Source: Paraburkholderia aromaticivorans
Lineage (GTDB): Bacteria > Pseudomonadota > Gammaproteobacteria > Burkholderiales > Burkholderiaceae
Assembly (NCBI RefSeq): GCF_002278075.1
Contig: NZ_CP022989.1
Span: 2,108,001-2,172,000 of the forward strand
Direction of reading: 5' to 3'
Length of the DNA: 64,000 nt
This document shows positions 38,676 through 50,107 of this stretch, piece by piece (position 1 is the first letter of the stretch; every line of letters begins with the position of its first letter). The notes below the pieces were generated by a model. The model did no database searches, was not told the DNA's origin, and saw nothing but the letters and a program-made list of their open reading frames with translations. Made by a program: the position numbers and the translations under genes.

Positions 38676-39752
38676 ATCAGGATCGAGTGCCAGGCGCAGT
38701 TGGTGGTGAAGGGCCCGGATGGCCGCGAGGCCAGCCTGTCGGACGTCGTGCCGTTGCTCGCGCTGGTGGACGAGTCGGGCAGCATCGCGCAGGCGGCCAC
38801 GCTTAAGGGTTTGTCCTACCGTCATGCATGGGGTTTGCTGCGCAGCATCGAAGAGCGTTTGGGTGGTCCGCTGATCGCCAAGGAGCGCGGTCGCGGCTCG
38901 GTGCTCTCCGAACTCGGGCAAGCGGTATTGCGTGCGCAGCGCCTGTGCGGCGAACGGCTCGACGGCAATATGCAGGCGCTTGCCAGCGAGGTGGCGAGCG
39001 ATCTGAACCGCTGGCTCGCTCCACCCGCCGACGACGTGCGCATCTTCGCGTCGCACGGCTATGCCGTGGCCGCGCTGGTCACGGCGCTGGTCGCCAACGA
39101 TCTGCCGGTGGACATCAAGTATCGGGACAGCGCGGACGCTGTCAGCGCGCTCGCGCGCGGCGAATGCGATCTGGCCGGCTTCCATTTGCCGCGCGGCGAG
39201 TTTCGCGCGGAGTGCGCCGATGCCTATCGACGCTGGCTCGATCCGCAGCGCCACGTGCTCGTGCATCTCACGCGGCGCAAGCAGGGACTCTTTCTCGGCA
39301 AGGGCAATCCCAGGGCAATCGCAGGTCTGGGCGATCTCGCACGCGACGACATTCGCTTCGTCAACCGGCAACCCGGCTCCGGCACGCGCATGCTACTCGA
39401 GCTCGCGCTACGGAAAGTCGGGGTGGATCCGGACCGGGTCAATGGTTATGCGTCAGCCGAACTCACGCATTCGGCGATAGCGGCGTTCGTTGCGAGCGGC
39501 ATGGCGGATGTGGGCTTCGGTGTGGAGCCTGCGGCGCATCACTTCGGTCTCGACTTCATTCCGGTTGTCGACGAAGACTATTATTTCGCCTGCGACCGCG
39601 CGCGCCTCGAGCGTGCGCCGCTTGCGAGCGTGATCGGTCTGCTGCGCGGCAGCGCGTTTCGTCATAGCGTCGACCAACTCGAAGGTTATGACCCGCAGGA
39701 CTGCGGCAAGGTGGTCGAGCTGGAAGAGGGCCTCGGCGAAGCCGTGGCGTAA
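38673..39752 (+). CDS. ModE-type winged-helix regulator with PBP-like effector domain
   Basis: 359 residues. Residues 1-100 are a ModE/LysR-type winged helix (LLALVDESGSIAQAATLKGLSYRHAWGLLRSIEERLGGPLIAKERGRGSVLSELGQAVL). Residues ~115-345 form a periplasmic-binding-protein-like domain (RIFASHGYAVAALVTALV, FVNRQPGSGTRMLLELALRK, SGMADVGFGVEPAAHHFGLDFIPV) as found in molybdate-binding regulators of the PBP_like type, not the TOBE domain of ModE. Its position opposite the molybdenum-dependent fds genes suggests it senses molybdate, formate or molybdopterin and controls fds. In Cupriavidus the known fds regulator is LysR-type, so this is a different arrangement. Confidence 0.85.
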   Translation: MIRIECQAQLVVKGPDGREASLSDVVPLLALVDESGSIAQAATLKGLSYRHAWGLLRSIEERLGGPLIAKERGRGSVLSELGQAVLRAQRLCGERLDGNMQALASEVASDLNRWLAPPADDVRIFASHGYAVAALVTALVANDLPVDIKYRDSADAVSALARGECDLAGFHLPRGEFRAECADAYRRWLDPQRHVLVHLTRRKQGLFLGKGNPRAIAGLGDLARDDIRFVNRQPGSGTRMLLELALRKVGVDPDRVNGYASAELTHSAIAAFVASGMADVGFGVEPAAHHFGLDFIPVVDEDYYFACDRARLERAPLASVIGLLRGSAFRHSVDQLEGYDPQDCGKVVELEEGLGEAVA

Positions 39753-39860
39753 GCAGCCGTAAACATCAGGCTGTGTTCCGCGCTGCGTATGGCGTTCGTT
39801 TGGGATACTCTCTAAGCTTCCGCTTCCGCCTTAACCGCGCGCCATGTCGCGCCGAACAAT

Positions 39861-40127
39861 ATGAAAGTTAATTTTCACGTATGTGCCGCCGTGGCGACGG
39901 CTGGTGTGCTGCTCGCCACCGCCTCAGTTGCCTTCGCGCAGAATTCACCGGGTGTGCCGGGCGGTATCCTGCAAGATCAGTTTCGTCTTGCCGAACATCC
40001 GCAAATGCCCTTCGCCGCGTCGGCGCCCTCGGACAAATACCAGAGCAGCAAAAAATCGGCGATGCGCAAGCGCGGGGATATGGGCGATCCGAATGGCTGC
40101 AATCTGCAGTGTCCTAAAGACGAATAA
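39861..40127 (+). CDS. small exported protein of unknown function
   Basis: 88 residues with a signal peptide (MKVNFHVCAAVATAGVLLATASVAFA) cleaved before QNSPG. The mature ~62 residues are polar, with PSDKYQSSKKSAMRKRG and a C-terminal CNLQC pair close to the end. I do not recognise a family. Its stop codon lies in the first hairpin of the terminator at 40124, so it is very likely a single-gene unit and expressed on its own. Confidence 0.65.
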   Translation: MKVNFHVCAAVATAGVLLATASVAFAQNSPGVPGGILQDQFRLAEHPQMPFAASAPSDKYQSSKKSAMRKRGDMGDPNGCNLQCPKDE

Positions 40128-40186
40128 GCGGACACGCGAGTCCGCTTATCGTGCGGCGCCGGCTTTCTGCCGGCGCCTTTCCGTTT
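40124..40186 (+). terminator. two consecutive hairpins ending the 39861-40127 gene
   Basis: ATAAGCGGAC (40124-40133) pairs with GTCCGCTTAT (40140-40149), overlapping the TAA stop. GGCGCCGGC (40155-40163) pairs with GCCGGCGCC (40169-40177), then T-rich sequence. Probably intrinsic termination. Confidence 0.7.
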
Positions 40187-40254
40187 GATCTTCTCGTTTG
40201 ATCGTCAGGTTTGGCCTGGCGGCGGTGCCGCCGCCATTGCCTCGTAGCGGGCGC

Positions 40255-40614
40255 TCAAGGTTTGGCCGTGTGCCACATGTCCTTGAAGCCGTCTCCCTTC
40301 ATATCTCCCGCCTGCTTGTCCGCCGCGAAGCGATAAAGCGGATGGCCTTTATACGCCCATTGCTGTTTGCCGTCGGCGCCGGCGATCAACGTCCACTCTC
40401 CGGACGGTTTGTCCGACGCGCTGGCCGTGGCTGCCGGCCAATTGTTCAGGCAGGCGCCGGTGCAGGTGCTCACGCCCGGCGTGGTGTCTTTGTCGAAGGT
40501 GTAGAGCGTCATGCCGTCCGCCGTGACGAAGCGCCCGTCGACGATTTTCGGCGCCTCGGCGAAAGCGCTTTGTTGCAGCGCGAGGAGGGCGAGGCAGAAG
40601 AGAGTTTTGCGCAT
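40255..40614 (-). CDS. exported protein of the YTFxxD-repeat family (COG4315)
   Basis: 119 residues with signal peptide (MRKTLFCLALLALQQSAFAE). Two copies of the family motif are visible: TLYTFDKDTTPGVSTCTGACLNNWPA and PLYRFAADKQAGDMKGDGFKDMWH. Members of this family (PF03640-type secreted repeats) bind haem or are periplasmic electron-transfer proteins in some cases; here CTGAC is a Cys pair that may be oxidised. No operon partner. Confidence 0.8.
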   Translation of the reverse strand: MRKTLFCLALLALQQSAFAEAPKIVDGRFVTADGMTLYTFDKDTTPGVSTCTGACLNNWPAATASASDKPSGEWTLIAGADGKQQWAYKGHPLYRFAADKQAGDMKGDGFKDMWHTAKP

Positions 40615-40787
40615 GATGTCGGCTCCTGATCTTGGTGTTGGTTTCGCGCGAGACGCGGCGTGCGCGCGCGTGAGGATTAAACGAATGAGCGGACGCGTTT
40701 ATTCCATTCACCTCGTTGCAGGTGGCTCGGGATCTCGGTTCGTCAGGAAGCGGCAGCGTACGAGTTGATGAGAGGAAGCGGCGGACA

Positions 40788-40823
40788 ACAAAAAACCCGC
40801 AAGCAGCAGGCCACTTACGGGTT
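40788..40823 (-). terminator. intrinsic terminator of ssrA
   Basis: On the minus strand AACCCGTAAG (40823-40814) pairs with CTTGCGGGTT (40803-40794) with one G-U pair, followed by six T's (40795-40790). Confidence 0.85.
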
Positions 40824-40860
40824 CTCGGTGAGACTTGAATGTACTGCCTGAAACGTGTTC

Positions 40861-41230
40861 TGGTGGAGGCGGCGGGAATCGAACCCGCGTCCAGAAGCAC
40901 TCTACGACCAGTTCTACATGTTTAGTTCTGTCATTTGATTTAACCGTAGCGACGCGGACGAACACGCTGCACTACGGCGATTCACTAGGTTTTCGACCCG
41001 GACGTCGTGACACCGCCAAGGCTTAACTGACGTATATGACCTCTGTCGGTATTGCTACCGGTCTTGCGACTCTAGCCCGTCAGTAAACTAGGCAGAGGAC
41101 GGCGGCCCTTAGGCTGCCAGTGCGAACGTATCGTCGTTTGCAGTTACGTTTTTCCCATTGATTAACGAGGTGACGGGTCCTCGACATGCCCTAGCCGCTT
41201 CGCAACCCCTGTCGAAACCAGGTCGCCCCC
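40861..41230 (-). ncRNA. ssrA: transfer-messenger RNA
   Basis: 370 nt. The 3' end reads GGTTCGATTCCCGCCGCCTCCACCA (in parts at 40861-40885), and the 5' end GGGGGCGACC starts at 41230, so GGGGGCG can pair with CGCCUCC to form the tRNA-like acceptor. The internal reading frame at 41141-41109 encodes the tag ANDDTFALAA and stops at TAA, which is the tag reported for Burkholderia. It rescues stalled ribosomes with SmpB. A promoter lies at 41247-41274 and a terminator at 40788-40823. 5' processing by RNase P would remove a short leader. Confidence 0.97.
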
Positions 41231-41246
41231 GCGGTTCGTTGCTCAA

Positions 41247-41274
41247 TACATATGAGCCAAAGTAGATTTTACAA
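41247..41274 (-). promoter_or_regulatory. candidate ssrA promoter
   Basis: On the minus strand TTGTAA (41274-41269), 16 bp spacer and TATGTA (41252-41247). The predicted start is about 10 nt before the mature 5' end of ssrA. Confidence 0.5.
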
Positions 41275-41353
41275 TAGATTGACGGCTACGTCCTGGCTCA
41301 TTCACGCGGCGAGCGCGATAGTGCGCCGGCTTTGCGTTGCCGGCCGCGGTGCT

Positions 41354-42067
41354 TCAGCCGAGGTCGCGCAACAGTCTCTGCAATTCAGCCGGCGATTGGA
41401 CCACGTGCTGCGCGTGCCATTGCGTCGGTGGAATATCGTTGCCGCAGTAGCCGTACGCCGCTGCGATGGTCTTCATGCCCGCGGCGAAGCCCGCCTGCAC
41501 ATCGCGCAGATCGTCGCCGACGTACACAACGCGTTCCGGCACCATGTCCAATTCGCGCGCGGCGTGCAGCAGAGGCGCCGGGTGCGGCTTCGAATGCGGC
41601 GTCGTGTCGCCGCTGACGACGCAGCCGGCGCGCTCTTCCAGTCCGAGTTGCGCGATCAACGGTTCGGTAAGCCTCGCAACCTTGTTGGTGACGATGCCCC
41701 AGCGCACGCCACGGGCGTCGAGTTCGTCGAGAATCTCGGGAATGCCGGGAAACAGCGTGGTCTCGATGCACAGGTCCGCTTCGTAGTTGGCGAGGAATTC
41801 CTCGCGCAGCGACGCGAACTCGTGATGATCGGGGCCAATGCCAAACGCCCCGCCGATCAGCCCGCGCGCGCCCGCGGACGCCAATGGGCGCAGATCTTCG
41901 AGCGGCACCATCTCGAGCCCGCGATCGTGGCGCATTTTGTTGACGGCGGCCGCGAGGTCGGGTGCCGTGTCGGCGAGCGTGCCGTCGAGGTCGAACAGCA
42001 CAGCTAGGCAAAGACCGAGTGCGTCTTCGTTGTCTTCGCGTTGGGGCAGGGGTGTGGGATCGCTCAT
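41354..42067 (-). CDS. gph: phosphoglycolate phosphatase, HAD family
   Basis: 237 residues. Hydrolyses 2-phosphoglycolate. HAD motif I is LFDLDGTLADTAPDL, motif III/IV VYVGDDLRDVQAGFAAGMKTIAA, with SKPHPAPLL before. It begins 32 bp after the ubiG stop, the common ubiG-gph pairing in Burkholderia; the N-terminal ~20 residues are variable and the start could be a little downstream. Confidence 0.92.
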   Translation of the reverse strand: MSDPTPLPQREDNEDALGLCLAVLFDLDGTLADTAPDLAAAVNKMRHDRGLEMVPLEDLRPLASAGARGLIGGAFGIGPDHHEFASLREEFLANYEADLCIETTLFPGIPEILDELDARGVRWGIVTNKVARLTEPLIAQLGLEERAGCVVSGDTTPHSKPHPAPLLHAARELDMVPERVVYVGDDLRDVQAGFAAGMKTIAAAYGYCGNDIPPTQWHAQHVVQSPAELQRLLRDLG

Positions 42068-42098
42068 TGATTCGGTAGGTCCGGCAGGTCGGGGCGGT

Positions 42099-42797
42099 TC
42101 AGATGTCGCGCCGGCAGGCGAGCATGTAGTTCACGCTCGTGTCGGCGGACAGCGTGAAATGCTTGCTGAGCGGGTTATAGACGATGCCCTTGATATCGGC
42201 CGTGCGCAGGTTGGCGGCGCGGACGAAGCTCGCCAATTCGGACGGGCGAATGAACCGCGCGTAATCGTGCGTGCCCTTGGGCAGCATTCGCGCGATGTAT
42301 TCGGCACCGATCACGGCGAACAGGTACGACTTCACGTTTCGGTTCAGGGTAGAAAAGAACACCCAGCCGCCGGGCTTCACCAGCGTCTTGCACGCCTCGA
42401 CGATGGCGGCGGGTTCAGGCACGTGCTCGAGCATTTCCATGCAGGTCACGACGTCGTACGTACCGGGCTCGCGGGCGGCGAGCGCCTCGGCGGCGATTTC
42501 TTCGTAATCTACGGTTACACCGCTTTCAAGGCTGTGAAGATCGGCCACCCCCAACGCTTGAGTTGACAGGTCGATACCTTTGACGTGCGCACCCAGGCCG
42601 GCCATTGACTCGGACAAAATGCCGCCCCCGCAGCCGATATCCAGCACGGTCTTGCCCGCGAGGTGCGCATGTGTGTCGATCCAGCTCAGGCGAATCGGAT
42701 TGAGCTCGTGCAGCGGCTTGAATTCGGCATTCGGGTCCCACCAACGATGTGCGAGGTCGCTAAATTTCTGCAGTTCGTGGGGATCGGCGTTGGTCAT
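42099..42797 (-). CDS. ubiG: ubiquinone biosynthesis O-methyltransferase
   Basis: 232 residues from ATG 42797 ([34 protein letters not shown], the family start). UbiG performs the two O-methylations of ubiquinone biosynthesis. SAM motif I is [20 protein letters not shown], followed by [11 protein letters not shown] and [22 protein letters not shown]. Length matches the E. coli enzyme. Operon with gph. Confidence 0.95.
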   Translation of the reverse strand: MTNADPHELQKFSDLAHRWWDPNAEFKPLHELNPIRLSWIDTHAHLAGKTVLDIGCGGGILSESMAGLGAHVKGIDLSTQALGVADLHSLESGVTVDYEEIAAEALAAREPGTYDVVTCMEMLEHVPEPAAIVEACKTLVKPGGWVFFSTLNRNVKSYLFAVIGAEYIARMLPKGTHDYARFIRPSELASFVRAANLRTADIKGIVYNPLSKHFTLSADTSVNYMLACRRDI

Positions 42798-42940
42798 GGC
42801 GGAAGCTGCCTCGAAGAGAGCGGTGAGCGGGCGCTCGAGGATAAACCCTGAGTATATAGGTCGAGGGACAGGGCGGCAAAATGCCACCCCATCAAGGTTC
42901 GGCCGGTTGCGCGAATACGGCGCTCGCAAGGGCCGGACAT

Positions 42941-42968
42941 AAAAAAAGCCCCGCCGGAGCGGGGCTTT
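42941..42968 (-). terminator. intrinsic terminator of the OmpA-domain gene
   Basis: AAAGCCCCGC (42945-42954) pairs with 42959-42968 around a 4-nt loop; on the minus strand a run of seven T's (42947-42941) follows. Confidence 0.92.
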
Positions 42969-42989
42969 GATACTGCGGTAAGGTGAGGC

Positions 42990-43637
42990 TTACTGCTTCG
43001 AAGTACCGACAACTTCGACTTCCACGCGACGATCCGGCGCGAGGCAGGCGATGAGTTGCTTGCGGTTCTTCTGGTTGCAGCCGGTCGTGACCGGGTTGCG
43101 CTTGCCCTTGCCTTCCGTGTAGATGCGGTTGGATTCGATGCCCTTGCTGACCAGGTATGCCTTCACAGCTTGAGCGCGGCGCAGCGACAGACGGTCGTTG
43201 TACTTGTCCGAACCGATACGGTCCGTGTAACCCGTTGCGACGACGACTTCCAGGTTCAGCGCGCCGATCTTCGATGCCAGATCGTCCAGCTTTTCCTTGC
43301 CAGCCGGCTTCAGGATTGCCTTGTCGAAGTCGAACAGAGCGTCCGCTTGATACGTAATCTTTTGGCTCGTGATAGCCGGTGCAGGTGCGACCGGAGCCGG
43401 CGGGGTCGGAGCCTGGGCAACCAGGGCGCCATCGCACTTTGCGTTAGCCGTTGCCGGCGTCCAGAATGCATCGCGCCAGCAAAGCTCGTTCGTGCCGTTC
43501 ATCCACACGTATTCGCCGGTACCATTCACCCAGTTGTCGTTCGTGGCTTGTCGCGACGCCGGCACCGATTGCGCCATGGCGGATGCAGCCATAACTGCGG
43601 TAGCTGCAATGAACGCGAGCTTTGAAAGTTTATTCAT
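42990..43637 (-). CDS. OmpA-family outer membrane protein, short form
   Basis: 215 residues with signal peptide ending SAMAQ. The C-terminal ~125 residues are a peptidoglycan-binding OmpA domain (ALFDFDKAILKPAGKEKLDDLA, ATGYTDRIGSDKYNDRLSLRRAQAVKAYLVSKGI, NRKQLIACLAPDRRVEVEVVG). Residues 24-90 include two cysteines (ELCWRDAFWTP, NAKCDG) and a proline-rich linker, too short for an eight-stranded beta-barrel, so it is not classical E. coli OmpA. AGGAG precedes the ATG by 6 bp. It probably anchors envelope to peptidoglycan. A promoter with a 10-bp inverted repeat lies upstream. Confidence 0.9.
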   Translation of the reverse strand: MNKLSKLAFIAATAVMAASAMAQSVPASRQATNDNWVNGTGEYVWMNGTNELCWRDAFWTPATANAKCDGALVAQAPTPPAPVAPAPAITSQKITYQADALFDFDKAILKPAGKEKLDDLASKIGALNLEVVVATGYTDRIGSDKYNDRLSLRRAQAVKAYLVSKGIESNRIYTEGKGKRNPVTTGCNQKNRKQLIACLAPDRRVEVEVVGTSKQ

Positions 43638-44123
43638 ATTTCTCCTCTCGAAATTGAGATTACCGCAGGTTTACTGCGAGCCTGTTGACGAAGACAAGTC
43701 ATACATTGCTCGAAGTATAACATCGGTGTAGAACAAAAAACGTGCTGTGTAGACTTCGAGCAGTGTCTAACTCTTTGTGCGTTGGCATTTTGCCATATCG
43801 TTCCCTTCCAACGATAAAAAAATCTGCCCCCCATCAAATCACCTTCCAATTGTGGTGCATGCGCAACAGAAGCAATCGCCCGGAGGGGCCGCCAGTCATG
43901 GCTCAGCGGCGAATTGCCCCACGCACGAATCGAGCCTGCTCCCACTCGAAATCAGGGCGTCGAGGCGCGTTTCGGATTCGCTGCCTAATAGGTATACGTA
44001 CCTTCGTCGGGAGCGGATTCGCGGCATGTTAGAATCGCGTGATGCGTTGCGTCTGCAATGCTTACGCGAAGACGCGGCGATATGTAGTTATGCCGCCGTC
44101 TTGGCACGTAAAAGATACGGATA
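43638..44123. other. 486-bp divergent promoter region (OmpA-domain gene and gyrA)
   Basis: No gene. Left part: ompA-side promoter with extended -10 TGTTATACT (minus, 43722-43714) inside an inverted repeat. Right part: TGTTAGAAT at 44027-44035, an extended -10 that may serve gyrA, and the near-palindrome GGTATACGTACC at 43991-44002. The middle is moderately AT-rich with a poly-A stretch (43818-43824) but no further feature I can support. Confidence 0.6.
43707..43762 (-). promoter_or_regulatory. inverted repeat around the OmpA-domain gene promoter
   Basis: TGCTCGAAGT (43707-43716) and its exact complement ACTTCGAGCA (43753-43762) are 36 bp apart. The left arm overlaps the likely -10 (TATACT, 43719-43714 on the minus strand); the right arm lies about where -45 would be. 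Spacing between centres is 46 bp. Confidence 0.45.
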
Positions 44124-46772
<2,649 letters not shown>

Positions 46773-46895
46773 TTCGTGTCTGCGTCTTACAGTCTCAGTG
46801 ATTGGTTGAAAGCTGCGCCGGGAATAATGGCGTGTCGGGCCGATACGCGTCCCGCGCAGCTTGCTGTTCAAGTTCATTTCTATTAGGGAGTAATG

Positions 46896-47498
46896 ATGCA
46901 AAAACGATTCAAACAACTGATGTTGCTGGCTGCTCTCGTGCCGACCTTCGCCATGGCTCAAGCGCTTCAGAGCTCGGCTCCGGCGGCTCCGGCTGCTGCC
47001 GCGGCACCGGTTGACCCGGCCAAGCAGGCTGCAATCAAGGACCTGTTGGACGCAATCGACGCGCAGAAGCTCGTCGGCGCGATCGGCAACAGCGCCCAGA
47101 TGCAAGCCAAGCAGCTGGTTCCGGCAATCCTGTCGGACGCCCTGAGCGAAAACAAGACGATGACGGACAAGCAGAAGCAGGCTTCCGTCCCGACGCTGCA
47201 AAAGAACGCAGTGCCGAAGCTGGTTGACGGCGCAGGCCAGGTGTTCGCAACGGACAGTTTCCGTCAGGACGCCATGCAAGCTCAGTACGACGCGTACGCG
47301 AAGTACTACAGCACGTCGGAAATCAAGGATCTGACGACGTTCTACAAGAGCCCGACCGGCCGCAAGTTCATCCAGGTGCAAGACCAGGTTGGCCGCGACG
47401 TCGTGAACGGCTTGATGCAAAAGTACATGCCGCAATCGATTAAGGCAACGCGTGACCAGGCCGACAAGGAAGTCGCTTCGGTCAAGCCGGCCAAGTAA
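46896..47498 (+). CDS. DUF2059 family exported protein
   Basis: 200 residues from ATG 46896; AGGGAG at 46885-46890 is better spaced for this ATG than for the ATG one codon earlier. A signal peptide (KQLMLLAALVPTFAMAQA) and Ala/Pro linker precede the DUF2059 part (LLDAIDAQKLVGAIGNSAQMQ, AQYDAYAKYYSTSEIKDLTTFYKSPTGRKFIQ). Predicted periplasmic, function unknown. It lies between gyrA and serC and is followed by a strong terminator, so it is not part of the supraoperon transcript. Confidence 0.88.
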   Translation: MQKRFKQLMLLAALVPTFAMAQALQSSAPAAPAAAAAPVDPAKQAAIKDLLDAIDAQKLVGAIGNSAQMQAKQLVPAILSDALSENKTMTDKQKQASVPTLQKNAVPKLVDGAGQVFATDSFRQDAMQAQYDAYAKYYSTSEIKDLTTFYKSPTGRKFIQVQDQVGRDVVNGLMQKYMPQSIKATRDQADKEVASVKPAK

Positions 47499-47605
47499 GC
47501 TCGAGCCCTAAGGCTGCGTTGATATCGCGCCAGCCGCCAATCGGCAAGGCCGCCTCGTAGGCTGATGGCATGCCGGGTTTGGCGGCTTGGCGGTGACAAT
47601 GCGAT

Positions 47606-47648
47606 AATGGCCGTTTGCGCACACGCGCAGACGGCCATTTTCTTTTTC
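47606..47648 (+). terminator. intrinsic terminator before serC
   Basis: AATGGCCGTTTGCGC (47606-47620) pairs with 47625-47639 (one G-U pair) around a 4-nt loop and runs into TTCTTTTT. It ends the DUF2059/gyrA transcript. Confidence 0.9.
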
Positions 47649-47793
47649 GGTGCGAAACCCGGTCCGAAACCCGCGCCAGAAAATCGCGCCTGCAAGATTG
47701 CCTTGTCAGCTGCACGGCCATTGCCGGCCGGCTGTTAATTTCGCCGATTTTTGCGCGATCTTCGTTTTTCGCGCCTGCTTTCAGGATCTCACG

Positions 47794-48876
47794 ATGCGTG
47801 TCTTCAATTTCTCCGCCGGTCCCGCGGCCATGCCCGAAGAGGTTCTGCGTCAAGCCGCCGACGAAATGCTCGATTGGCGAGGCAGTGGCATGAGCGTGAT
47901 GGAAATGAGCCATCGCGGCAAAGAGTTCATGTCGATCCACGAGGAAGCGCTCGTCGATCTGCGCGATTTGCTCGAGGTGCCGGCCAGCCATCGCATCCTG
48001 TTCCTGCAAGGCGGCGGCCTGGGTGAAAACGCGATCGTGCCGATGAATCTGATGGGCGCAAAGCCGCGCGCGGATTTCGTCGTGACGGGTTCGTGGTCGC
48101 AGAAGTCATTCAAGGAAGCGCAGAAGTACGGCACCGTGCATCTGGCGGCGAGCGGCCAGACGGCCGAGGGTTTCACCCGCGCGCCCGCGCGCTCGGAGTG
48201 GCAACTGTCGGACGACCCGGCTTATGTGCATCTGTGCACGAACGAGACGATCCACGGCGTCGAGACGTTCGAGATTCCAGATCTCGGCGATATTCCGCTG
48301 GTGGCCGACGCGTCGTCGCATATCCTGTCGCGTCCCATGGACATCGCCAAATACGGCGTGCTGTTCGGCGGCGCGCAGAAAAACATCGGCATGGCCGGCG
48401 TGACGGTGGTGGTCGTGCGCGAAGACATGCTGGATCGCGCGCAGCCGATCTGCCCGTCGGCGTTCGAATGGAAGATCGTCGCGGAGAACAATTCGATGTA
48501 CAACACACCGCCCACTTATGCGATCTACATCGCGGGGCTGGTGTTCAAGTGGCTGAAGAAGCAGGGCGGCCTTGCCGCGATGGAAGCGCGTAACTTCGAA
48601 AAGTCGAAGCTGTTGTACGACGCGATCGACTCGAGCAGCTTCTATCTGAACAAGGTCGAACACGGCTCGCGCTCGCGGATGAACGTACCGTTCTTCCTCG
48701 CCGACGAGTCGCGCAACGAAGATTTCCTGGCCGGCGCGAAAGCGCGGGGAATGGTGCAGCTAAAGGGCCACAAGTCCGTCGGCGGCATGCGGGCGTCGAT
48801 TTATAACGCCGTCCCGCTCGAGGGCGTCAAAGCGCTTGTCGAATACATGAAGGAATTCGAACAGCGCGGCGCCTGA
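47794..48876 (+). CDS. serC: phosphoserine aminotransferase
   Basis: 360 residues from ATG 47794 ([18 protein letters not shown]), the family N-terminus; further in-frame starts upstream were rejected. Makes 3-phosphoserine for serine and also acts in pyridoxal phosphate synthesis. PLP lysine in [13 protein letters not shown]-terminal [21 protein letters not shown]. First gene of the conserved serC-pheA-hisC-tyrA-aroA-cmk-rpsA supraoperon known from Pseudomonas and relatives. Confidence 0.97.
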   Translation: MRVFNFSAGPAAMPEEVLRQAADEMLDWRGSGMSVMEMSHRGKEFMSIHEEALVDLRDLLEVPASHRILFLQGGGLGENAIVPMNLMGAKPRADFVVTGSWSQKSFKEAQKYGTVHLAASGQTAEGFTRAPARSEWQLSDDPAYVHLCTNETIHGVETFEIPDLGDIPLVADASSHILSRPMDIAKYGVLFGGAQKNIGMAGVTVVVVREDMLDRAQPICPSAFEWKIVAENNSMYNTPPTYAIYIAGLVFKWLKKQGGLAAMEARNFEKSKLLYDAIDSSSFYLNKVEHGSRSRMNVPFFLADESRNEDFLAGAKARGMVQLKGHKSVGGMRASIYNAVPLEGVKALVEYMKEFEQRGA

Positions 48877-48946
48877 GTCATCAGGGCGCGCGCATCCTTT
48901 CCAGCACGCATTTGTGCAGTAGCTACCGGCAGGGCCGTTTTCACGC

Positions 48947-50029
48947 ATGGACGACGAACTCAATAACCGACTCAAGCCTCTTCGCGAACGTATCGACGCG
49001 CTCGATGCGCAGTTGATCGCGCTCCTGAACCAGCGCGCCGCGGTAGCGCTCGAAGTAGGCGAGGTCAAGAAGCATTTCAACGCGCCGGTGTTCAGGCCCG
49101 AGCGCGAACAGCAGGTGATCGCGCGTCTGCAGGACATGAGCGAAGGGCCGCTCGCGAGCGAGCATATCAGCGCGATCTGGCGCGAGATCATGGCAGCGAG
49201 CCGCGCGCTCGAGAAGACCATCAAGGCCGCTTACCTCGGCCCGGTCGGCACCTACAGCGAACAGGCGATGCACGAGTACTTCGGTCAGTCGATCGAAGGC
49301 CTGCCGTGTCCGTCGATCGACGAAGTGTTTCGCTCAGTCGAAGCCGGCGCTGCGGAATTCGGCGTCGTACCGGTCGAGAACTCGACCGAGGGCGCGGTGT
49401 CGCGCACGCTCGATCTGCTGCTGCAAACGCAACTCACGATCGGCGGCGAACTGGCTTTGCCGATCCATCACAATCTGTTGACGCTGAACGGCGGCCTCAC
49501 CGGCGTGACGCGTGTGTGCGCGCATGCGCAGGCGCTCGCCCAATGCCAGCGCTGGCTGTCGACCAACGCGCCGCATCTCGAGCGCCAGGCGGTGTCGAGC
49601 AACGCGGAAGCGGCGCGCATGGCAGCGGAGGACCCGACCGTGGCGGCGATCGCCGGCGACCGGGCCGCGACCCATTACGGCCTGCAAGTGGCCTATGCGC
49701 TGATCCAGGACGATCCGCACAACCGCACGCGCTTCGTGATGATCGGCAAGCAGCCGGCCGGCCCGAGCGGTTACGACCAGACGTCGCTGATCGTGTCGGT
49801 GGTGAACGAACCGGGTGCGATGGTCAAACTGCTGGAGCCACTGGCACGTCACAGCGTGTCCATGACGCGCTTCGAATCGCGGCCGGCGCGTGTCGGCACG
49901 TGGGAGTACTACTTCTACATCGACATCGAAGGCCATCGCGACGATCCGGCGGTTGCCGCGGCGCTCGCCGAGCTCGGCAAGAAGGCCGCGTTCCTGAAGA
50001 TTCTGGGCTCGTATCCGCGCGCCCGCTGA
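48947..50029 (+). CDS. pheA: bifunctional chorismate mutase/prephenate dehydratase
   Basis: 360 residues. Chorismate mutase AroQ domain at about residues 5-90 (LKPLRERIDALDAQLIALLNQRAAVALEVGEVKK), prephenate dehydratase at 95-275 (YLGPVGTYSEQA, VPVENSTEGAVSRTLDLL, NRTRFVMIG) and a C-terminal ACT domain (VNEPGAMVKLLEPLARHSVSMTRFESRP) for phenylalanine feedback inhibition. 70 bp after serC. Confidence 0.97.
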   Translation: MDDELNNRLKPLRERIDALDAQLIALLNQRAAVALEVGEVKKHFNAPVFRPEREQQVIARLQDMSEGPLASEHISAIWREIMAASRALEKTIKAAYLGPVGTYSEQAMHEYFGQSIEGLPCPSIDEVFRSVEAGAAEFGVVPVENSTEGAVSRTLDLLLQTQLTIGGELALPIHHNLLTLNGGLTGVTRVCAHAQALAQCQRWLSTNAPHLERQAVSSNAEAARMAAEDPTVAAIAGDRAATHYGLQVAYALIQDDPHNRTRFVMIGKQPAGPSGYDQTSLIVSVVNEPGAMVKLLEPLARHSVSMTRFESRPARVGTWEYYFYIDIEGHRDDPAVAAALAELGKKAAFLKILGSYPRAR

Positions 50030-50107
50030 TGATATTCAAGCGGCGGCCCGCAGCAACCCGGCGCGCCAGCCGCACATTCCATTACTCATAGTCGTTCGGA
50101 GATTCTC

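Noticed and set aside
42990..43637. classical OmpA porin
   Set aside because: Only about 65 residues precede the OmpA domain, too few for an eight-stranded barrel.
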